42,406 nt of DNA, from the NCBI GenBank assembly GCA_028285315.1, contig JANQPU010000052.1, positions 1-42,406 of the forward strand, in the 5' to 3' direction. Positions 1-9,732 of the stretch are shown here, one piece after another. The notes below the pieces were generated by a model. The model was not told the DNA's origin, ran no database searches, and saw only the letters and a program-made list of their open reading frames with translations. Within the stretch, counting starts at the first letter, position 1, and each line of letters opens with the position of its first letter. Source of the DNA: Acaryochloris sp. IP29b_bin.176. GTDB lineage: Bacteria; Cyanobacteriota; Cyanobacteriia; Thermosynechococcales; Thermosynechococcaceae. The translations under genes were made by a program, and so were the position numbers.

Positions 1-1
1 G

Positions 2-127
2 AGACCCCATAGAGGCATCTCCCAAGAGAAGCTACCGATATATCTGGGGCTCTTTGAATTTGTGCATAATGCTAGAAAAAGGGGGAAAGCCTTGATGAGT
101 AGCCTATTAGGCACCTTGCTGGGCTAA
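2..127 (+). pseudogene. C-terminal end of a probable transposase (cut by window edge)
   Basis: An open frame enters from the left edge and stops at TAA 125-127, giving about 41 residues. They begin RPHRGISQEKLPIYLG and run into FVHNARKRGKALM. The text (basic, PHRG near a helix ending in FVHN) resembles the end of DDE-type transposases common in cyanobacteria, but I cannot name the IS family. No terminal inverted repeat is evident just after the stop. Because the upstream part is outside the window, whether the element is intact is unknown. Transposase identity is an inference from sequence style. Confidence 0.4.
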
Positions 128-149
128 CTCCCTGAAACACCGATTGAGC

Positions 150-638
150 CTAAACCTTAACTAAGTTGACCACCTCTAGAGAAAATCCGATTGCGAATAG
201 AAAAAGTGATAGAACCAAAAGTGAGAGCATGCCATTTGAATTAAAAAAATTAAAAAGGTAAAAAACAATTATAGTTAAAAATATTGTTAACATTAAGAGA
301 AAGCTGAATTTATTTATTCTACTTAAAGTATCCCATTTATTAGATGTTATGAGTAGATTAAATTTGATATTATTATATTCTTTTGATATAGATTTTTTAT
401 ACTTTAGAATGTATGGAAAAATAACAGTTATAGAAAAAAATATAATAGGCAAGCAAATTAATCTAATGTCCACTGCAAGAATCATCAATAGAAAATAAGT
501 AGCTAATAAAATGGCTCCTAAAAGATAAAAAACAGATGATGAACCATGATATTTAAGGGAACGTAGTAGTTTCCATTTGAATTTAATTTTGATTAGTTTT
601 TTTACAGGTATACCATCTGCACTTGATGATTTTCCCAT
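150..638 (-). CDS. hypothetical small multi-pass membrane protein
   Basis: This 162-residue protein is not one I recognise. After a basic N-terminus (KKLIKIKFKWKLLR) it shows about four hydrophobic stretches: roughly residues 34-57, 60-77, 112-130 and 137-157. They are separated by a Lys/Asn-rich loop. It is therefore probably an inner-membrane protein with two hairpins. Base composition is far more AT-rich than the flanking core genes, and it lies between a transposase tail and a MITE-like palindrome, which suggests acquired DNA. No convincing Shine-Dalgarno precedes the ATG and no partner gene is adjacent. Function unknown. Confidence 0.55.
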   Translation of the reverse strand: MGKSSSADGIPVKKLIKIKFKWKLLRSLKYHGSSSVFYLLGAILLATYFLLMILAVDIRLICLPIIFFSITVIFPYILKYKKSISKEYNNIKFNLLITSNKWDTLSRINKFSFLLMLTIFLTIIVFYLFNFFNSNGMLSLLVLSLFLFAIGFSLEVVNLVKV

Positions 639-639
639 A

Positions 640-2224
<1,585 letters not shown>

Positions 2225-2250
2225 TTTGGATACTCTTTGGTATCAAAATA

Positions 2251-2278
2251 AGAGGGCTGTGCGATCGCACGGCCCTCT
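2251..2278. terminator. bidirectional terminator between por and hupE, with a HIP1 core
   Basis: AGAGGGCTGTGCGATCGCAC is followed by GGCCCTCT, giving a near-perfect 28-base palindrome with one G-T wobble. Its centre is the HIP1 octamer GCGATCGC. On the minus strand the hairpin is followed by TTATTTTG, and on the plus strand by a weaker tract ending in GATTTT. Position between convergent por and the nitrile hydratase operon fits a shared terminator. Confidence 0.7.
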
Positions 2279-2328
2279 TCCGATTTTAATCAAGCTAATC
2301 GCTTAAATCGTAAGAATTATAAATTCGA

Positions 2329-2985
2329 TCAACCCAGGATAACAGAGCTGAGAAACGCAGCTCCCATACCGCTCAGAACAAACCCGGCAAACCTTAGATT
2401 TAACAGACCTTGGCTCTGATTACTTTTCTGAATGGCTCTGCCAATGGTCCAGGCGACCAAACTAATCACCAACTGGATGGAGACAAACCCGAGTAAGTAG
2501 GAAAGGGTAGGCGTCATCTCCGCACCGACAATGGCTTCGCCATAGGCATAGCCATGAAAAATACCTGCAACTGTGCCCAGTAGCGATATCAGCCAGACAT
2601 GGGTTTGTAATCCTCGGGCTAAGACCAAGCCAAATGCTAGGACGGAAGCCGAAATAAAAGCTTCAGGAGCAGGCAAATCCAGGGCCTGTAAATGGATGCC
2701 TGTCCCTGCCAGCGACCCTAACACAAACAAGATTGGCACCATCACCCCTTTGCGCATCAGCGCTGCCACCAAGCCAGCAGCAATCACAAAGGCTAAATGA
2801 TCAATCCCAATGACGGGGTGTCCCATCCCAGACATAAATCCCTCAAAGGCATTGGCAGGCAAACGTCCACCCAAAGGATGGTGGGCCAGGACAGGAGACG
2901 AACAGGTCAACAAAGTGATGATACCCAAGACAAGACCGAGCCAACGGCTTAGCCTGTTTCTTTGGGATTGGGGGGAAATGGTCAT
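2329..2985 (-). CDS. hupE: HupE/UreJ family metal permease, probable cobalt uptake
   Basis: Membrane protein of the HupE/UreJ family, known for Ni2+ or Co2+ permeation. I start it at the ATG ending at 2985 because GAGGAG lies about 9 bases upstream; an in-frame ATG at 3021 lacks this. The N-terminus is a signal-like helix ending SSPVLA, then HHPLGG and the family signature GHPVIGIDHLAF, whose His and Asp residues are the likely metal ligands. About six hydrophobic helices follow. It is the last gene of the nitrile hydratase operon, 32 bases after the accessory gene. As that enzyme carries a cobalt-type motif, cobalt supply is the likely role (inference). Confidence 0.88.
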   Translation of the reverse strand: MTISPQSQRNRLSRWLGLVLGIITLLTCSSPVLAHHPLGGRLPANAFEGFMSGMGHPVIGIDHLAFVIAAGLVAALMRKGVMVPILFVLGSLAGTGIHLQALDLPAPEAFISASVLAFGLVLARGLQTHVWLISLLGTVAGIFHGYAYGEAIVGAEMTPTLSYLLGFVSIQLVISLVAWTIGRAIQKSNQSQGLLNLRFAGFVLSGMGAAFLSSVILG

Positions 2986-3017
2986 CGATTGACTCTCCTC
3001 AAATAGATGATGCAAAT

Positions 3018-3380
3018 TCAATTGGAACGGGGGTCACGCTTACAATCCAACAGTTGGGTCATTTGGGCCTCTAGTTCTCCGGCAGCAATGACGCCGGATT
3101 GAATCATTACTTTTTCTAGGGCCATCAGCCAACATTGATAATACTCCCATTCCGGATCATCCAGGGCATGGGTGGCTTCCCACTCATTGATAGTTTCGAT
3201 GAGGGTCTGACGAAACACTTCCCATTCAAAATGGCCCTGCTTAGACAAAGCTATAGCGACCCCGAAGGCCATTTTTTCCCAGTCTCGCTCAAAATGCAGG
3301 TGACCTTCTTGGCGTGGAGGAGCCTCTTCGGGAGATCCCATAAGGCTCGTTGCTGCGAAATGCTCAAATTGAGTAAACAT
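3018..3380 (-). CDS. nitrile hydratase accessory (activator-type) protein
   Basis: Small acidic protein (120 residues) of the family that assists metal loading or cysteine oxidation of the nitrile hydratase alpha subunit. It is related to the beta-subunit N-terminus, and that is visible here: FERDWEKMAFGVAIALS corresponds to FVEPWEKRIFGIHTAMM of NthB. I start at the ATG ending at 3380 because GGGAGGATAAC precedes it. A longer frame to 3419 would overlap nthA. It follows nthA by 16 bases, the usual place for the activator in cobalt-type clusters. Confidence 0.85.
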   Translation of the reverse strand: MFTQFEHFAATSLMGSPEEAPPRQEGHLHFERDWEKMAFGVAIALSKQGHFEWEVFRQTLIETINEWEATHALDDPEWEYYQCWLMALEKVMIQSGVIAAGELEAQMTQLLDCKRDPRSN

Positions 3381-3396
3381 GACCGTTATCCTCCCA

Positions 3397-4020
3397 CTAG
3401 ACTTGCACGGTGGCAACACCCATCATTGCCTCTGGTGTCAGTAAATCAGCCAGTTGAGCTTCGCTCATGCCTTCTGTACCTGCCGGACGCATAGGCAAAA
3501 CCCACCAGCGAATCTGGGCACTGCTGTCCCAGACTCGTACTTCTACAGAGTCATCCAAGGTGACGCCAAACTCTTTGAGGACAACACGGGGTTCTCTCAC
3601 CACTCGAGCCCGGAAGGTGGGATCTTTAAACCAATAGGGGGGTAAACCTAGCGTGGGCCAAGGATAACAAGAACATAAGGTACAAACAATCACGTTATAG
3701 ACTTCAGGGGTATTTTCCACAATCCGCATATGCTCCCCTTCAGCTCCAGACATGCCTTCAGGGAAATCCAGCTCCTGACAGGCTGCATTGCAATCGGCTA
3801 ACAGACGTTGCTTAAACTCAGAATCGACCCAGGCCTTAGCGACCAGTTTGGCCCCATTAAAGGGTCCCATCTCTATTTCAAAATATCCGAGCACCTGATC
3901 GACCGTATTGCCGGTAATAATGCCTTTCTCAATCAACAGCGACTCCAAGGCTTTGACCTTTGCTGCGTTGTATGTTTCACGATCAGCACCATATTTAAAT
4001 CCAGGGTAGTTACTAGGCAT
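3397..4020 (-). CDS. nthA: nitrile hydratase alpha subunit, cobalt type
   Basis: Catalytic subunit of nitrile hydratase, which hydrates nitriles to amides. The metal-binding claw CTLCSC sits at residues 113-118. Thr at the second position is the cobalt-type signature, whereas iron enzymes have Ser there. The middle and last cysteines are normally oxidised to sulfenic/sulfinic acid. It is followed by YPWPTLGLPPYW and RVVREPR, typical of the family. Length (207) is normal. It starts 3 bases after the nthB stop, implying coupled translation of the two subunits. Order beta-then-alpha matches known cobalt-type operons. Confidence 0.96.
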   Translation of the reverse strand: MPSNYPGFKYGADRETYNAAKVKALESLLIEKGIITGNTVDQVLGYFEIEMGPFNGAKLVAKAWVDSEFKQRLLADCNAACQELDFPEGMSGAEGEHMRIVENTPEVYNVIVCTLCSCYPWPTLGLPPYWFKDPTFRARVVREPRVVLKEFGVTLDDSVEVRVWDSSAQIRWWVLPMRPAGTEGMSEAQLADLLTPEAMMGVATVQV

Positions 4021-4023
4021 AAT

Positions 4024-4770
4024 CTAGGCTGCTTCCAAATAAACTTCAAAGATGTCGTTGTAGTACACCGAATTCGGCTCCGTCAGGGATTCAGGCCACA
4101 TATCTTGGGGTTGGAAGCGCAAGCTATAGACTGGCATAGGGGTGCCCAGACCATCTTCTGTGGGGAAAAAGTAGGTGAAGGCTCCTTCGTAAACCAAGGC
4201 CACTACAGCTTCTTTGTTCCGTAAATGCCCCGGTAAACGACTATGGGCACTTGGGTGAACATTCTTGACCTTAACTTTATCTCCAACCTTAAACTTGGGA
4301 GGAGTTGGAGCAGGTCGCAGAGGCGAGTCTCCTTCTTTCAAATACTTATCCACCTGAGTATCAATCGCAGCATTGTCGCCCTTGGGTAGGGGAGAGGTGG
4401 CTGTGGGATTGTCTGCTAAGAGTTCAGCGGTACGGGTATCTAGCTCTTCTTGGGTAATGTAGCCTTCTCCTACAAAAAAGCCTGAAATCCCCCCCAGCCA
4501 TTTTTCGTAATAGCGTAGCCGAAAATATTCAAAGGGATGCATGGCTTCAGCACCCTTGCGGAGGTGCCCCCAGGTCCAGAAGCCTTTAAACGTTGTGGGA
4601 GCCTTAGCAATTTCATACTTTGGCAAGGAGGTATTCAGATGGTTACTAAGGGCCATCATGGCGGTGTGAATGCCAAAGATTCGCTTTTCCCAGGGTTCAA
4701 CAAAGACTTGTGTTTCAAAATTGATGGGATCAAGTCCTTCTAGGCCACCAAGATTATGCTGTAGTTTCAT
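4024..4770 (-). CDS. nthB: nitrile hydratase beta subunit
   Basis: Partner of NthA in the heterodimer. The N-terminal family text includes HNLGGLEGLDPI and FVEPWEKRIFG. The central part holds HPFEYFRLRYYEKWL. The C-terminal SH3-like domain begins at FKVGDKVKVKN and includes HSRLPGHLRN. Length (248) is slightly above typical because of a Pro-rich linker around residues 145-160. AAGGTGAG precedes the ATG. It lies 45 bases after cobW in the same operon. Confidence 0.95.
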   Translation of the reverse strand: MKLQHNLGGLEGLDPINFETQVFVEPWEKRIFGIHTAMMALSNHLNTSLPKYEIAKAPTTFKGFWTWGHLRKGAEAMHPFEYFRLRYYEKWLGGISGFFVGEGYITQEELDTRTAELLADNPTATSPLPKGDNAAIDTQVDKYLKEGDSPLRPAPTPPKFKVGDKVKVKNVHPSAHSRLPGHLRNKEAVVALVYEGAFTYFFPTEDGLGTPMPVYSLRFQPQDMWPESLTEPNSVYYNDIFEVYLEAA

Positions 4771-4815
4771 GGGCTCACCTTATCTGCGGTCAATGCTGTT
4801 GGGATGTGCCTGGTT

Positions 4816-5778
4816 TCAGGCAAAACAGGTTTGAAAACTGGTTCGAAGTTCGGCTTCATTCAGATTTCTGCCGATAAAGACCAATTCATTGCGGCGGGAT
4901 TCACCTGAGCGCCAGGGTTTGCCGGGTCTGCCGTCCAAGGTCATATGAACTCCCTGAAAAACAAAGCGACGATCGGCTTCATCCATATCCAAAATACCTT
5001 TCATGCGAAAAATATCTGGACCCCGATTTTGCACTAATTGGTAGAGCCACCGATTGAGCTTAACGCTATCCACAGTTCCTGTCTCGGTAATGGCGACAGA
5101 AGACACGGACTGATCATGCTCATGGACATCTTCGTCTAAAAATTCTGGATCGATGCTGAGAGCATGGCTGAGGTTAAATGCTTGGACTCCCAGGAGTTGG
5201 TTGAGGTCAATATTGCAATTTTTAGTGGTGTGCAGGGCTGCGATCGCATTCATACCCCGAACCCTCTGGGCCAGCTCTGTCATCACTTCGGGCGGAACTA
5301 AGTCCTGTTTATTCAGCAAAATTACATCGGCAAAGGCGATTTGCTCTTGGGCTTCACTACTCTCCCAGTGATCCCAAATATGCTTGGCATCAACAACCGT
5401 TACCACTGCATCCAACTGGGTTTGCTGCAGCATGACTTCATCCACAAAAAAGGACTGGATCACAGGCGCGGGGTCAGCAAGCCCCGTCGTTTCAATCACT
5501 AAATGATCAAAGCGATCCCGCCGCTGCATCAGATTGCCAATAATCCGAATCAAGTCTCCTCGAACGGTGCAGCAAATGCAACCATTGTTCATTTCAAAGA
5601 CTTCTTCATCCGCATCGATGACCAACTGATGATCAATGCCGATCTCACCAAATTCATTAACAATGACGGCAACCCGTTGATCATGTTCTTCCGTCAGAAT
5701 TCGATTGAGTAAGGTTGTCTTTCCTGCTCCTAAATATCCAGTCAAAACGGTGACCGGGATCTTTTGAATCAATACCAT
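4816..5778 (-). CDS. CobW/COG0523 GTPase, putative metallochaperone for nitrile hydratase
   Basis: GTP-dependent metal chaperone of the CobW/COG0523 family. Walker [10 protein letters not shown] is at residues 14-22, the metal-binding CxCC motif (GCICC) at 66-70, and the guanine-specificity motif NKQD near 155. The CobW C-terminal domain occupies the last ~100 residues. A His-rich stretch DEDVHEHDQ lies between the domains. Linkage to nitrile hydratase suggests it delivers or proofreads cobalt; homologues are known in some nitrile hydratase clusters. AGGAG precedes the ATG at a good distance. It is the first intact gene of the operon, and its first 10 bases overlap the decayed frame upstream. 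Confidence 0.9.
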   Translation of the reverse strand: MVLIQKIPVTVLTGYLGAGKTTLLNRILTEEHDQRVAVIVNEFGEIGIDHQLVIDADEEVFEMNNGCICCTVRGDLIRIIGNLMQRRDRFDHLVIETTGLADPAPVIQSFFVDEVMLQQTQLDAVVTVVDAKHIWDHWESSEAQEQIAFADVILLNKQDLVPPEVMTELAQRVRGMNAIAALHTTKNCNIDLNQLLGVQAFNLSHALSIDPEFLDEDVHEHDQSVSSVAITETGTVDSVKLNRWLYQLVQNRGPDIFRMKGILDMDEADRRFVFQGVHMTLDGRPGKPWRSGESRRNELVFIGRNLNEAELRTSFQTCFA

Positions 5779-6239
5779 AGTTTTCTCCTGACCGAACTCA
5801 ACACTGTCATGACTTGAACCCCAATGCTAGGGACACTCTCCAGGGGATGGTGCGCTCCCTGGGAGTGAGATGGAGAAAGGTCTAACTCCCGCGTCACGCT
5901 AGGTAATGCAGCGACTGCTGCCCACCGCGCTTGGGTAATGGGATATTTGCTGATGAAAAAAACAGGTGTGCTGACCGAATGACAGGGACTTTCTGGAGTC
6001 ACAGTGTGACATTCAGATTGAGCCGCTCCCGTCCAGAATGTACTGATTGGAACCGCTGCCACTTCTTGAGCTTGCTCACAATTTAATTCTGCTAGCAAAT
6101 GCCTATTGTTTAACTTTTTAAGGTCAACTACCTGGCCTTTTGTATGAGCTATTGCAGACTCATACTTAACGTGTCGCAGAGCAGATAAAGTAAAGGAATC
6201 AGATTTAAAGAACGTAGCGTTTGTTAGTTTATCCCGCAT
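5769..6239 (-). pseudogene. truncated formylglycine-generating-enzyme-like (SUMF1/FGE-sulfatase) remnant
   Basis: The 156-residue frame contains recognisable FGE-family text. VAAVPISTF stands where the family has a MVxIPGGTF-like strand. It is followed by FFISKYPITQARWAAV and a PSHSQGAHHPLESV segment, matching the family pattern of KYPVTQ, then PS...KGxxxPVE.V. The frame dies about 20 residues later, so the remaining half or more of the domain, including the active-site cysteines, is missing. The Gly of the GG pair and the conserved SWYDA are also lost. It is best read as a decayed gene whose 3' end was replaced by the cobW leader. Whether it is translated is unknown. Confidence 0.6.
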
Positions 6240-6749
6240 TAAAAATACAAGCGCAATATTCCCTAACCCAGCACATTAAATAAATCTATGACATTTGAAC
6301 ATCTCACTGAACCCCGCAAACAGGGCCAGGAAGCAGCAACAGACTTGATGAGGAAGGGATTGCAGATGAGCAAATATTCCTAGAAAAAAGTTTTATAAAA
6401 CCTGCTGACAATATCTGAAATATTATTTTTTTGCCTGCAGTGAATCTAAGGGAATTACAGCAAGGCAAATGTATACCCTGATACGATGACTCTTGATGTT
6501 ATGAAATCACAACACAAGGATGGATTGAGTTGGTCCTCTCCTACATTTAAGGCAGAATTTGCATCAGTCAGATGAAATAGATGAATGCCATTCTTGCATT
6601 GAATTTTGCTAAGGATAAATGTCTGGGCTTTGGTATAGAGTCCACATCTGCGTTAACCTATCTTTGCTGAAATCCACGCTACCTGAGATTTGAGGCATGA
6701 TGGCTTTTAGGGAATGCCAACTATGCGCTTATATGAATTAAGGATGACC
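6240..6749. other. intergenic region upstream of the nitrile hydratase cluster
   Basis: About 510 bases with no supported gene. A 31-codon frame starts at 6288 (MTFEHLTEPRKQG...) and ends at a TAG shortly after 6370. It might be a remnant of a larger protein but has no recognisable domain. Divergent promoters for the flanking units would be expected here; I cannot pinpoint them. Confidence 0.4.
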
Positions 6750-7229
6750 ATGAGAATTATCCTATGCAGCATTGGGGTGCTACTCCTATCAGAATCTGCA
6801 TTAGCCGCCCCCTGCAAAATTGCTCAAAGTGTCTATCGAGATGCTGACGGCAAGGGTTTTGAATTAATGTTCGGAGCACCACCAAAGGGGTCACCTTTTC
6901 TGGCCTCAGCAACGCTCCGGCATCCACAGCAAGACCCACTGTATCGATTTAGCCTGACTCAGGCCAGTGGTTATGGGGCCATATCATTGATGTTTCGGCA
7001 ACAGCACAGCCAACAGGTTCAAAGTTTTCGTCTGAACTTTTTCAGCCAAGACTTACAAGCAGCAACCCCAGGTGTATTTGGGCAAGAACCACAAGCTCCC
7101 AAATATGCGTTTATTACCGACTTAGGGAGTTTTGACTACTACCAACGTCGAGGTAAAATCTCAGACCAAACTCCACCTCAGATTGCAGATATGATGTGGG
7201 TTCATGATCGCTGTTCAAGCGGCAGCTAG
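6750..7229 (+). CDS. hypothetical secreted protein
   Basis: Not a family I recognise. The start at 6750 is chosen because AAGGA lies 6 bases upstream; a frame-open extension reaches 6714. The N-terminus MRIILCSIGVLLLSES followed by ALA-AP is a clean signal peptide. The mature part (about 138 residues) starts with APCKIAQSVYRDADGKGFEL and ends with a cysteine near the C-terminus (HDRCSSGS), so one disulfide between the two ends is possible. It is probably a small periplasmic or exported beta-rich domain. Its TAG stop overlaps the stop of the convergent methyltransferase gene. Confidence 0.7.
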   Translation: MRIILCSIGVLLLSESALAAPCKIAQSVYRDADGKGFELMFGAPPKGSPFLASATLRHPQQDPLYRFSLTQASGYGAISLMFRQQHSQQVQSFRLNFFSQDLQAATPGVFGQEPQAPKYAFITDLGSFDYYQRRGKISDQTPPQIADMMWVHDRCSSGS

Positions 7230-7909
7230 CCCTCGGCATACTGGTAGATTATTCTCGTCTGCTGTACGGTGACTGTTTCGCCTTCCACAAAGGTTGCTCG
7301 ATCCGTTTCTACTAGCCCATAAGCCGCAAATTCAGCTAGTTCCAGGGGCGACAAGGGCCAGGGTGGTCCCTCACAATCTCTTTCATCGGGACGAATTCGG
7401 GTAATTACGAGGAGCTGTCCCGCTTTTGCAACTAGAGGTGCGATCTCACCCACGACTTGCTTGCGTAAACTAATCGGCAAAGCCTGGATATTCCGGCATT
7501 CATACACCAAATTAAAAGCTTGGTTCCAGCTCGGGTCCAAGTGGAATAAATCCGCGACTTGATAGTCCACCTCAGAGTGAGGAAAGCGCTGCTGGCACCA
7601 TGCGATCGCAGTTGGTGATACATCAAACGCAGTGACCTGATATCCGTGAACTTGTAAAGCTTCAGCGTCATCCCCCAATCCACAGCCAATCACGATAGCT
7701 TTGCCATTTGCTGGAGGTTGGGGTTGCTCTGACAACCATGCTTGCAAGTAAGGATGGGTCGTGGATTTAGCCCAAGGCACTTGTTCAGCATTCCCATTTG
7801 CTTGGGCATAAAGAGGTTCAAACCAAGAATAGGGCCGGTTTTGAACTTGGGCTTCTGTCGCTAGAGATTTAATACGGTTTTGCAAAGACGGAGGCTGTTC
7901 TTCAAACAT
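7226..7909 (-). CDS. class I SAM-dependent methyltransferase (TPMT-like)
   Basis: The Rossmann SAM-binding motif I is seen as VIGCGLGDDAEAL near residues 72-84, then the acidic end of strand 2 in VTAFDVSPTAIAWC and a later VDYQVADLF. The arrangement, with conserved Trp and Arg residues such as WPLSPLEL, resembles the thiopurine S-methyltransferase-like branch, which methylates small thiol, selenium or halide substrates. The actual substrate is unknown. Length 227 is normal. It is a single-gene unit convergent with the preceding secreted protein, sharing the CTAG at 7226-7229. Confidence 0.85.
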   Translation of the reverse strand: MFEEQPPSLQNRIKSLATEAQVQNRPYSWFEPLYAQANGNAEQVPWAKSTTHPYLQAWLSEQPQPPANGKAIVIGCGLGDDAEALQVHGYQVTAFDVSPTAIAWCQQRFPHSEVDYQVADLFHLDPSWNQAFNLVYECRNIQALPISLRKQVVGEIAPLVAKAGQLLVITRIRPDERDCEGPPWPLSPLELAEFAAYGLVETDRATFVEGETVTVQQTRIIYQYAEG

Positions 7910-7977
7910 ATTTTCTCAAGGCTTTTTCTTCAGTATTGCAGGGAAGACTCGTATCAAGTGCCTCCACATTTACCTCC

Positions 7978-8059
7978 ACTGAGATCTTGCACCAAGGTTT
8001 CAGTTTCTGCATTCGGCCCCCCAAGGCTGGGGCTAGGGGGACCGGTGCAAGATCTCAGT
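7978..8059. repeat. 82-bp MITE-like element with 16-bp perfect terminal inverted repeats
   Basis: ACTGAGATCTTGCACC (7978-7993) is exactly repeated in inverse orientation at 8044-8059. A second GC-rich inner dyad (CGGCCCCCC against GGGGGACCG) occupies much of the interior. There is no open frame. The element sits between the methyltransferase start and the DUF4259 gene. No target duplication is clear. It could act as a hairpin in RNA, but its size and ends suggest a non-autonomous mobile element. Confidence 0.6.
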
Positions 8060-8261
8060 CCAAGCAGATCAACAAGATTGCCATCCCCGAGAGGGTGATT
8101 TTGCAAATGACCATCCTCAAGGATCTATCCCAAACAATCCAATTCTTTCTAAAACGTGGGTTGCCTTGTGTATCAACGGGAATAATGCTGAGATGAATGC
8201 TACAACCGTATTCTTCTTTGATAAATTCTGATTCTCGGTATAAATTATCCGTGAATGATGG
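8055..8261 (-). pseudogene. possible gene remnant upstream of the DUF4259 gene
   Basis: The minus strand is open for about 65 codons with protein-like text, for example NLYRESEFIKEEYGCSIHLS and then IPVDTQGNPRF. It has no plausible start codon and runs into the MITE-like element at its 3' end. I cannot assign a family. It may be the decayed tail of a gene cut by the element, or a chance frame. Confidence 0.25.
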
Positions 8262-8272
8262 AGGGGACAGCT

Positions 8273-8671
8273 ATGGGTGCATGGGGATATGGCAACTTTG
8301 AAAATGATGATGCAATGGACTGGGTGGCTGATCTAGAAGGCTACTCAGACGATGGCATGATCATTGATACACTCAACACCATTATTGACCAAGCAGATGA
8401 CTATCCCGAAACCCCAGACTGCTCGGTCGCTGTAGCTGCGGCGGAGACAGTTGCCGCTCTACTCGGGGAACCCCATGAAGATTGCCCTGATGGAATTGAC
8501 GCTTGGGTTGAGGAGCATACTTCTCCCACCGCAACGCTGGTTGCCAAAGCGAGACAAGCTGTGGAAGTGATTTTGTCTAACTCTGAACTCAAGGATACAT
8601 GGCAAGAATCGGATGATTTTGAAGCTTGGCAATTGAGTTTAGAAGAGTTACTCTCCCGATTACCCTATTAA
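8273..8671 (+). CDS. DUF4259 domain protein
   Basis: Protein of 132 residues beginning MGAWGYGNFENDDAMDWV, the diagnostic N-terminus of DUF4259 (usually MGAWG..xFENDxAxDW). I start at 8273 because GAGGGG lies 6-7 bases upstream; the in-frame ATG at 8255 precedes that site. The rest is acidic and helical with an Ala-rich central helix and a Trp-containing C-terminal helix. Function of the family is unknown; it is probably cytoplasmic. It stands alone on the plus strand. Confidence 0.85.
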   Translation: MGAWGYGNFENDDAMDWVADLEGYSDDGMIIDTLNTIIDQADDYPETPDCSVAVAAAETVAALLGEPHEDCPDGIDAWVEEHTSPTATLVAKARQAVEVILSNSELKDTWQESDDFEAWQLSLEELLSRLPY

Positions 8672-8792
8672 AACTCCAATTCCAGTCAGAATGATTTATC
8701 CCTCACAAAGTTAGGAATACAAGGTATTCCAGACGAGCTTGCGCAAGGGTGGAGTTACTTCTAAATATCCCCCTAATTACGAAGATCTATCG

Positions 8793-9728
8793 CTAGCTTT
8801 CCACAATTTCTACTGCTGACGTCAGTTCCTTCAACTCATCAGCAGACAAGTTAGACACGATCGCATAGAGAAATTCACCATCACTCCAAAACACCCCACC
8901 CGGTCCATCTTGGATCGCCAGATACAGCTTCTCTGGTGTCAATTGGGGTAGATCCGGTTTCTGAGAGCGGGCAATTTGATAAAACGATACCTGACCATGT
9001 TGGACCGTATCATAAGTGATACGAACCCCCTTTGACTTACCAAAGGTACAAATACTGCCCCCCAACAATTTAGAATTTATCTCAGAGAGGACAGGCATGG
9101 CGGACGGCATAGGAACCTGTGCTCTAAGCAGGGCAGCCAGCTCCATCGGCTGATTACTGGGAATATCCACCGCTTTCAGCCCCTTTTTCGACGACTTAAG
9201 ATGATCGACAAGAATCTGTTCCACCCCTTGCCAGTTCCGCTGGACAAATGTATCGGTGGTAGTAATCACGACGTTCCTAGGTGTAGGTTGGTTCGTTGAT
9301 GAAGACGGTAACGTTGCCATACGACTTTTGTGCTCAGCCAGCTCCTGTTGGACCTGGGCCAATTGCTGCTGAAAATGAACCGTCTGCAACCCAAGGGCTA
9401 CAGTGGTTACTACTGCAATACTGCCAAAAATTTTGCCCCAAGGACGTTGAGTATTGGGACTAGCATTTTGTTGCTGAGGAGTAGCACCCAAGTTTACCTG
9501 AGCAGCAGACTGCATTATATGTTGCCGAGCAGAGGGTTGGGGCTGACTTTCAGCCAGAGCAAAGGGCAATAGATCTAGGGTCTCTTGTAGCCCTGCCACC
9601 TCTTCCCACAGGGAGGGGTCTTCAACAGCCAACTGCTGAAACTCAGCCATTTCTTCAGAGTCGAGGTTACCGAGTACGTAGCCAGCAGCGAGTTCTTCAA
9701 ATCGGTTATGGGGAGTTGGATCGACCAT
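8793..9728 (-). CDS. anti-sigma factor, RskA-like, membrane-anchored
   Basis: The 311-residue protein begins with an acidic helical domain (FEELAAGYVLGNLDSEEMAE, then QETLDLLPFAL) typical of the RskA/anti-sigma-K N-terminus that binds an ECF sigma factor. It lacks the His/Cys zinc motif of ZAS proteins. A single transmembrane helix lies near residues 98-115, followed by a short coiled region. The exported C-terminal domain (about residues 150-311) probably senses an unknown signal; its text (NQPMELAALLRAQVP) I do not recognise. It starts 4 bases after the sigma gene stop, so the pair is coupled. Confidence 0.85.
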   Translation of the reverse strand: MVDPTPHNRFEELAAGYVLGNLDSEEMAEFQQLAVEDPSLWEEVAGLQETLDLLPFALAESQPQPSARQHIMQSAAQVNLGATPQQQNASPNTQRPWGKIFGSIAVVTTVALGLQTVHFQQQLAQVQQELAEHKSRMATLPSSSTNQPTPRNVVITTTDTFVQRNWQGVEQILVDHLKSSKKGLKAVDIPSNQPMELAALLRAQVPMPSAMPVLSEINSKLLGGSICTFGKSKGVRITYDTVQHGQVSFYQIARSQKPDLPQLTPEKLYLAIQDGPGGVFWSDGEFLYAIVSNLSADELKELTSAVEIVES

Positions 9729-9732
9729 GAGA

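Noticed and set aside
3135-4224. Several plus-strand open frames across the nitrile hydratase genes
   Set aside because: They are antisense shadows of nthA, nthB and the accessory gene, which have family motifs and ribosome sites.
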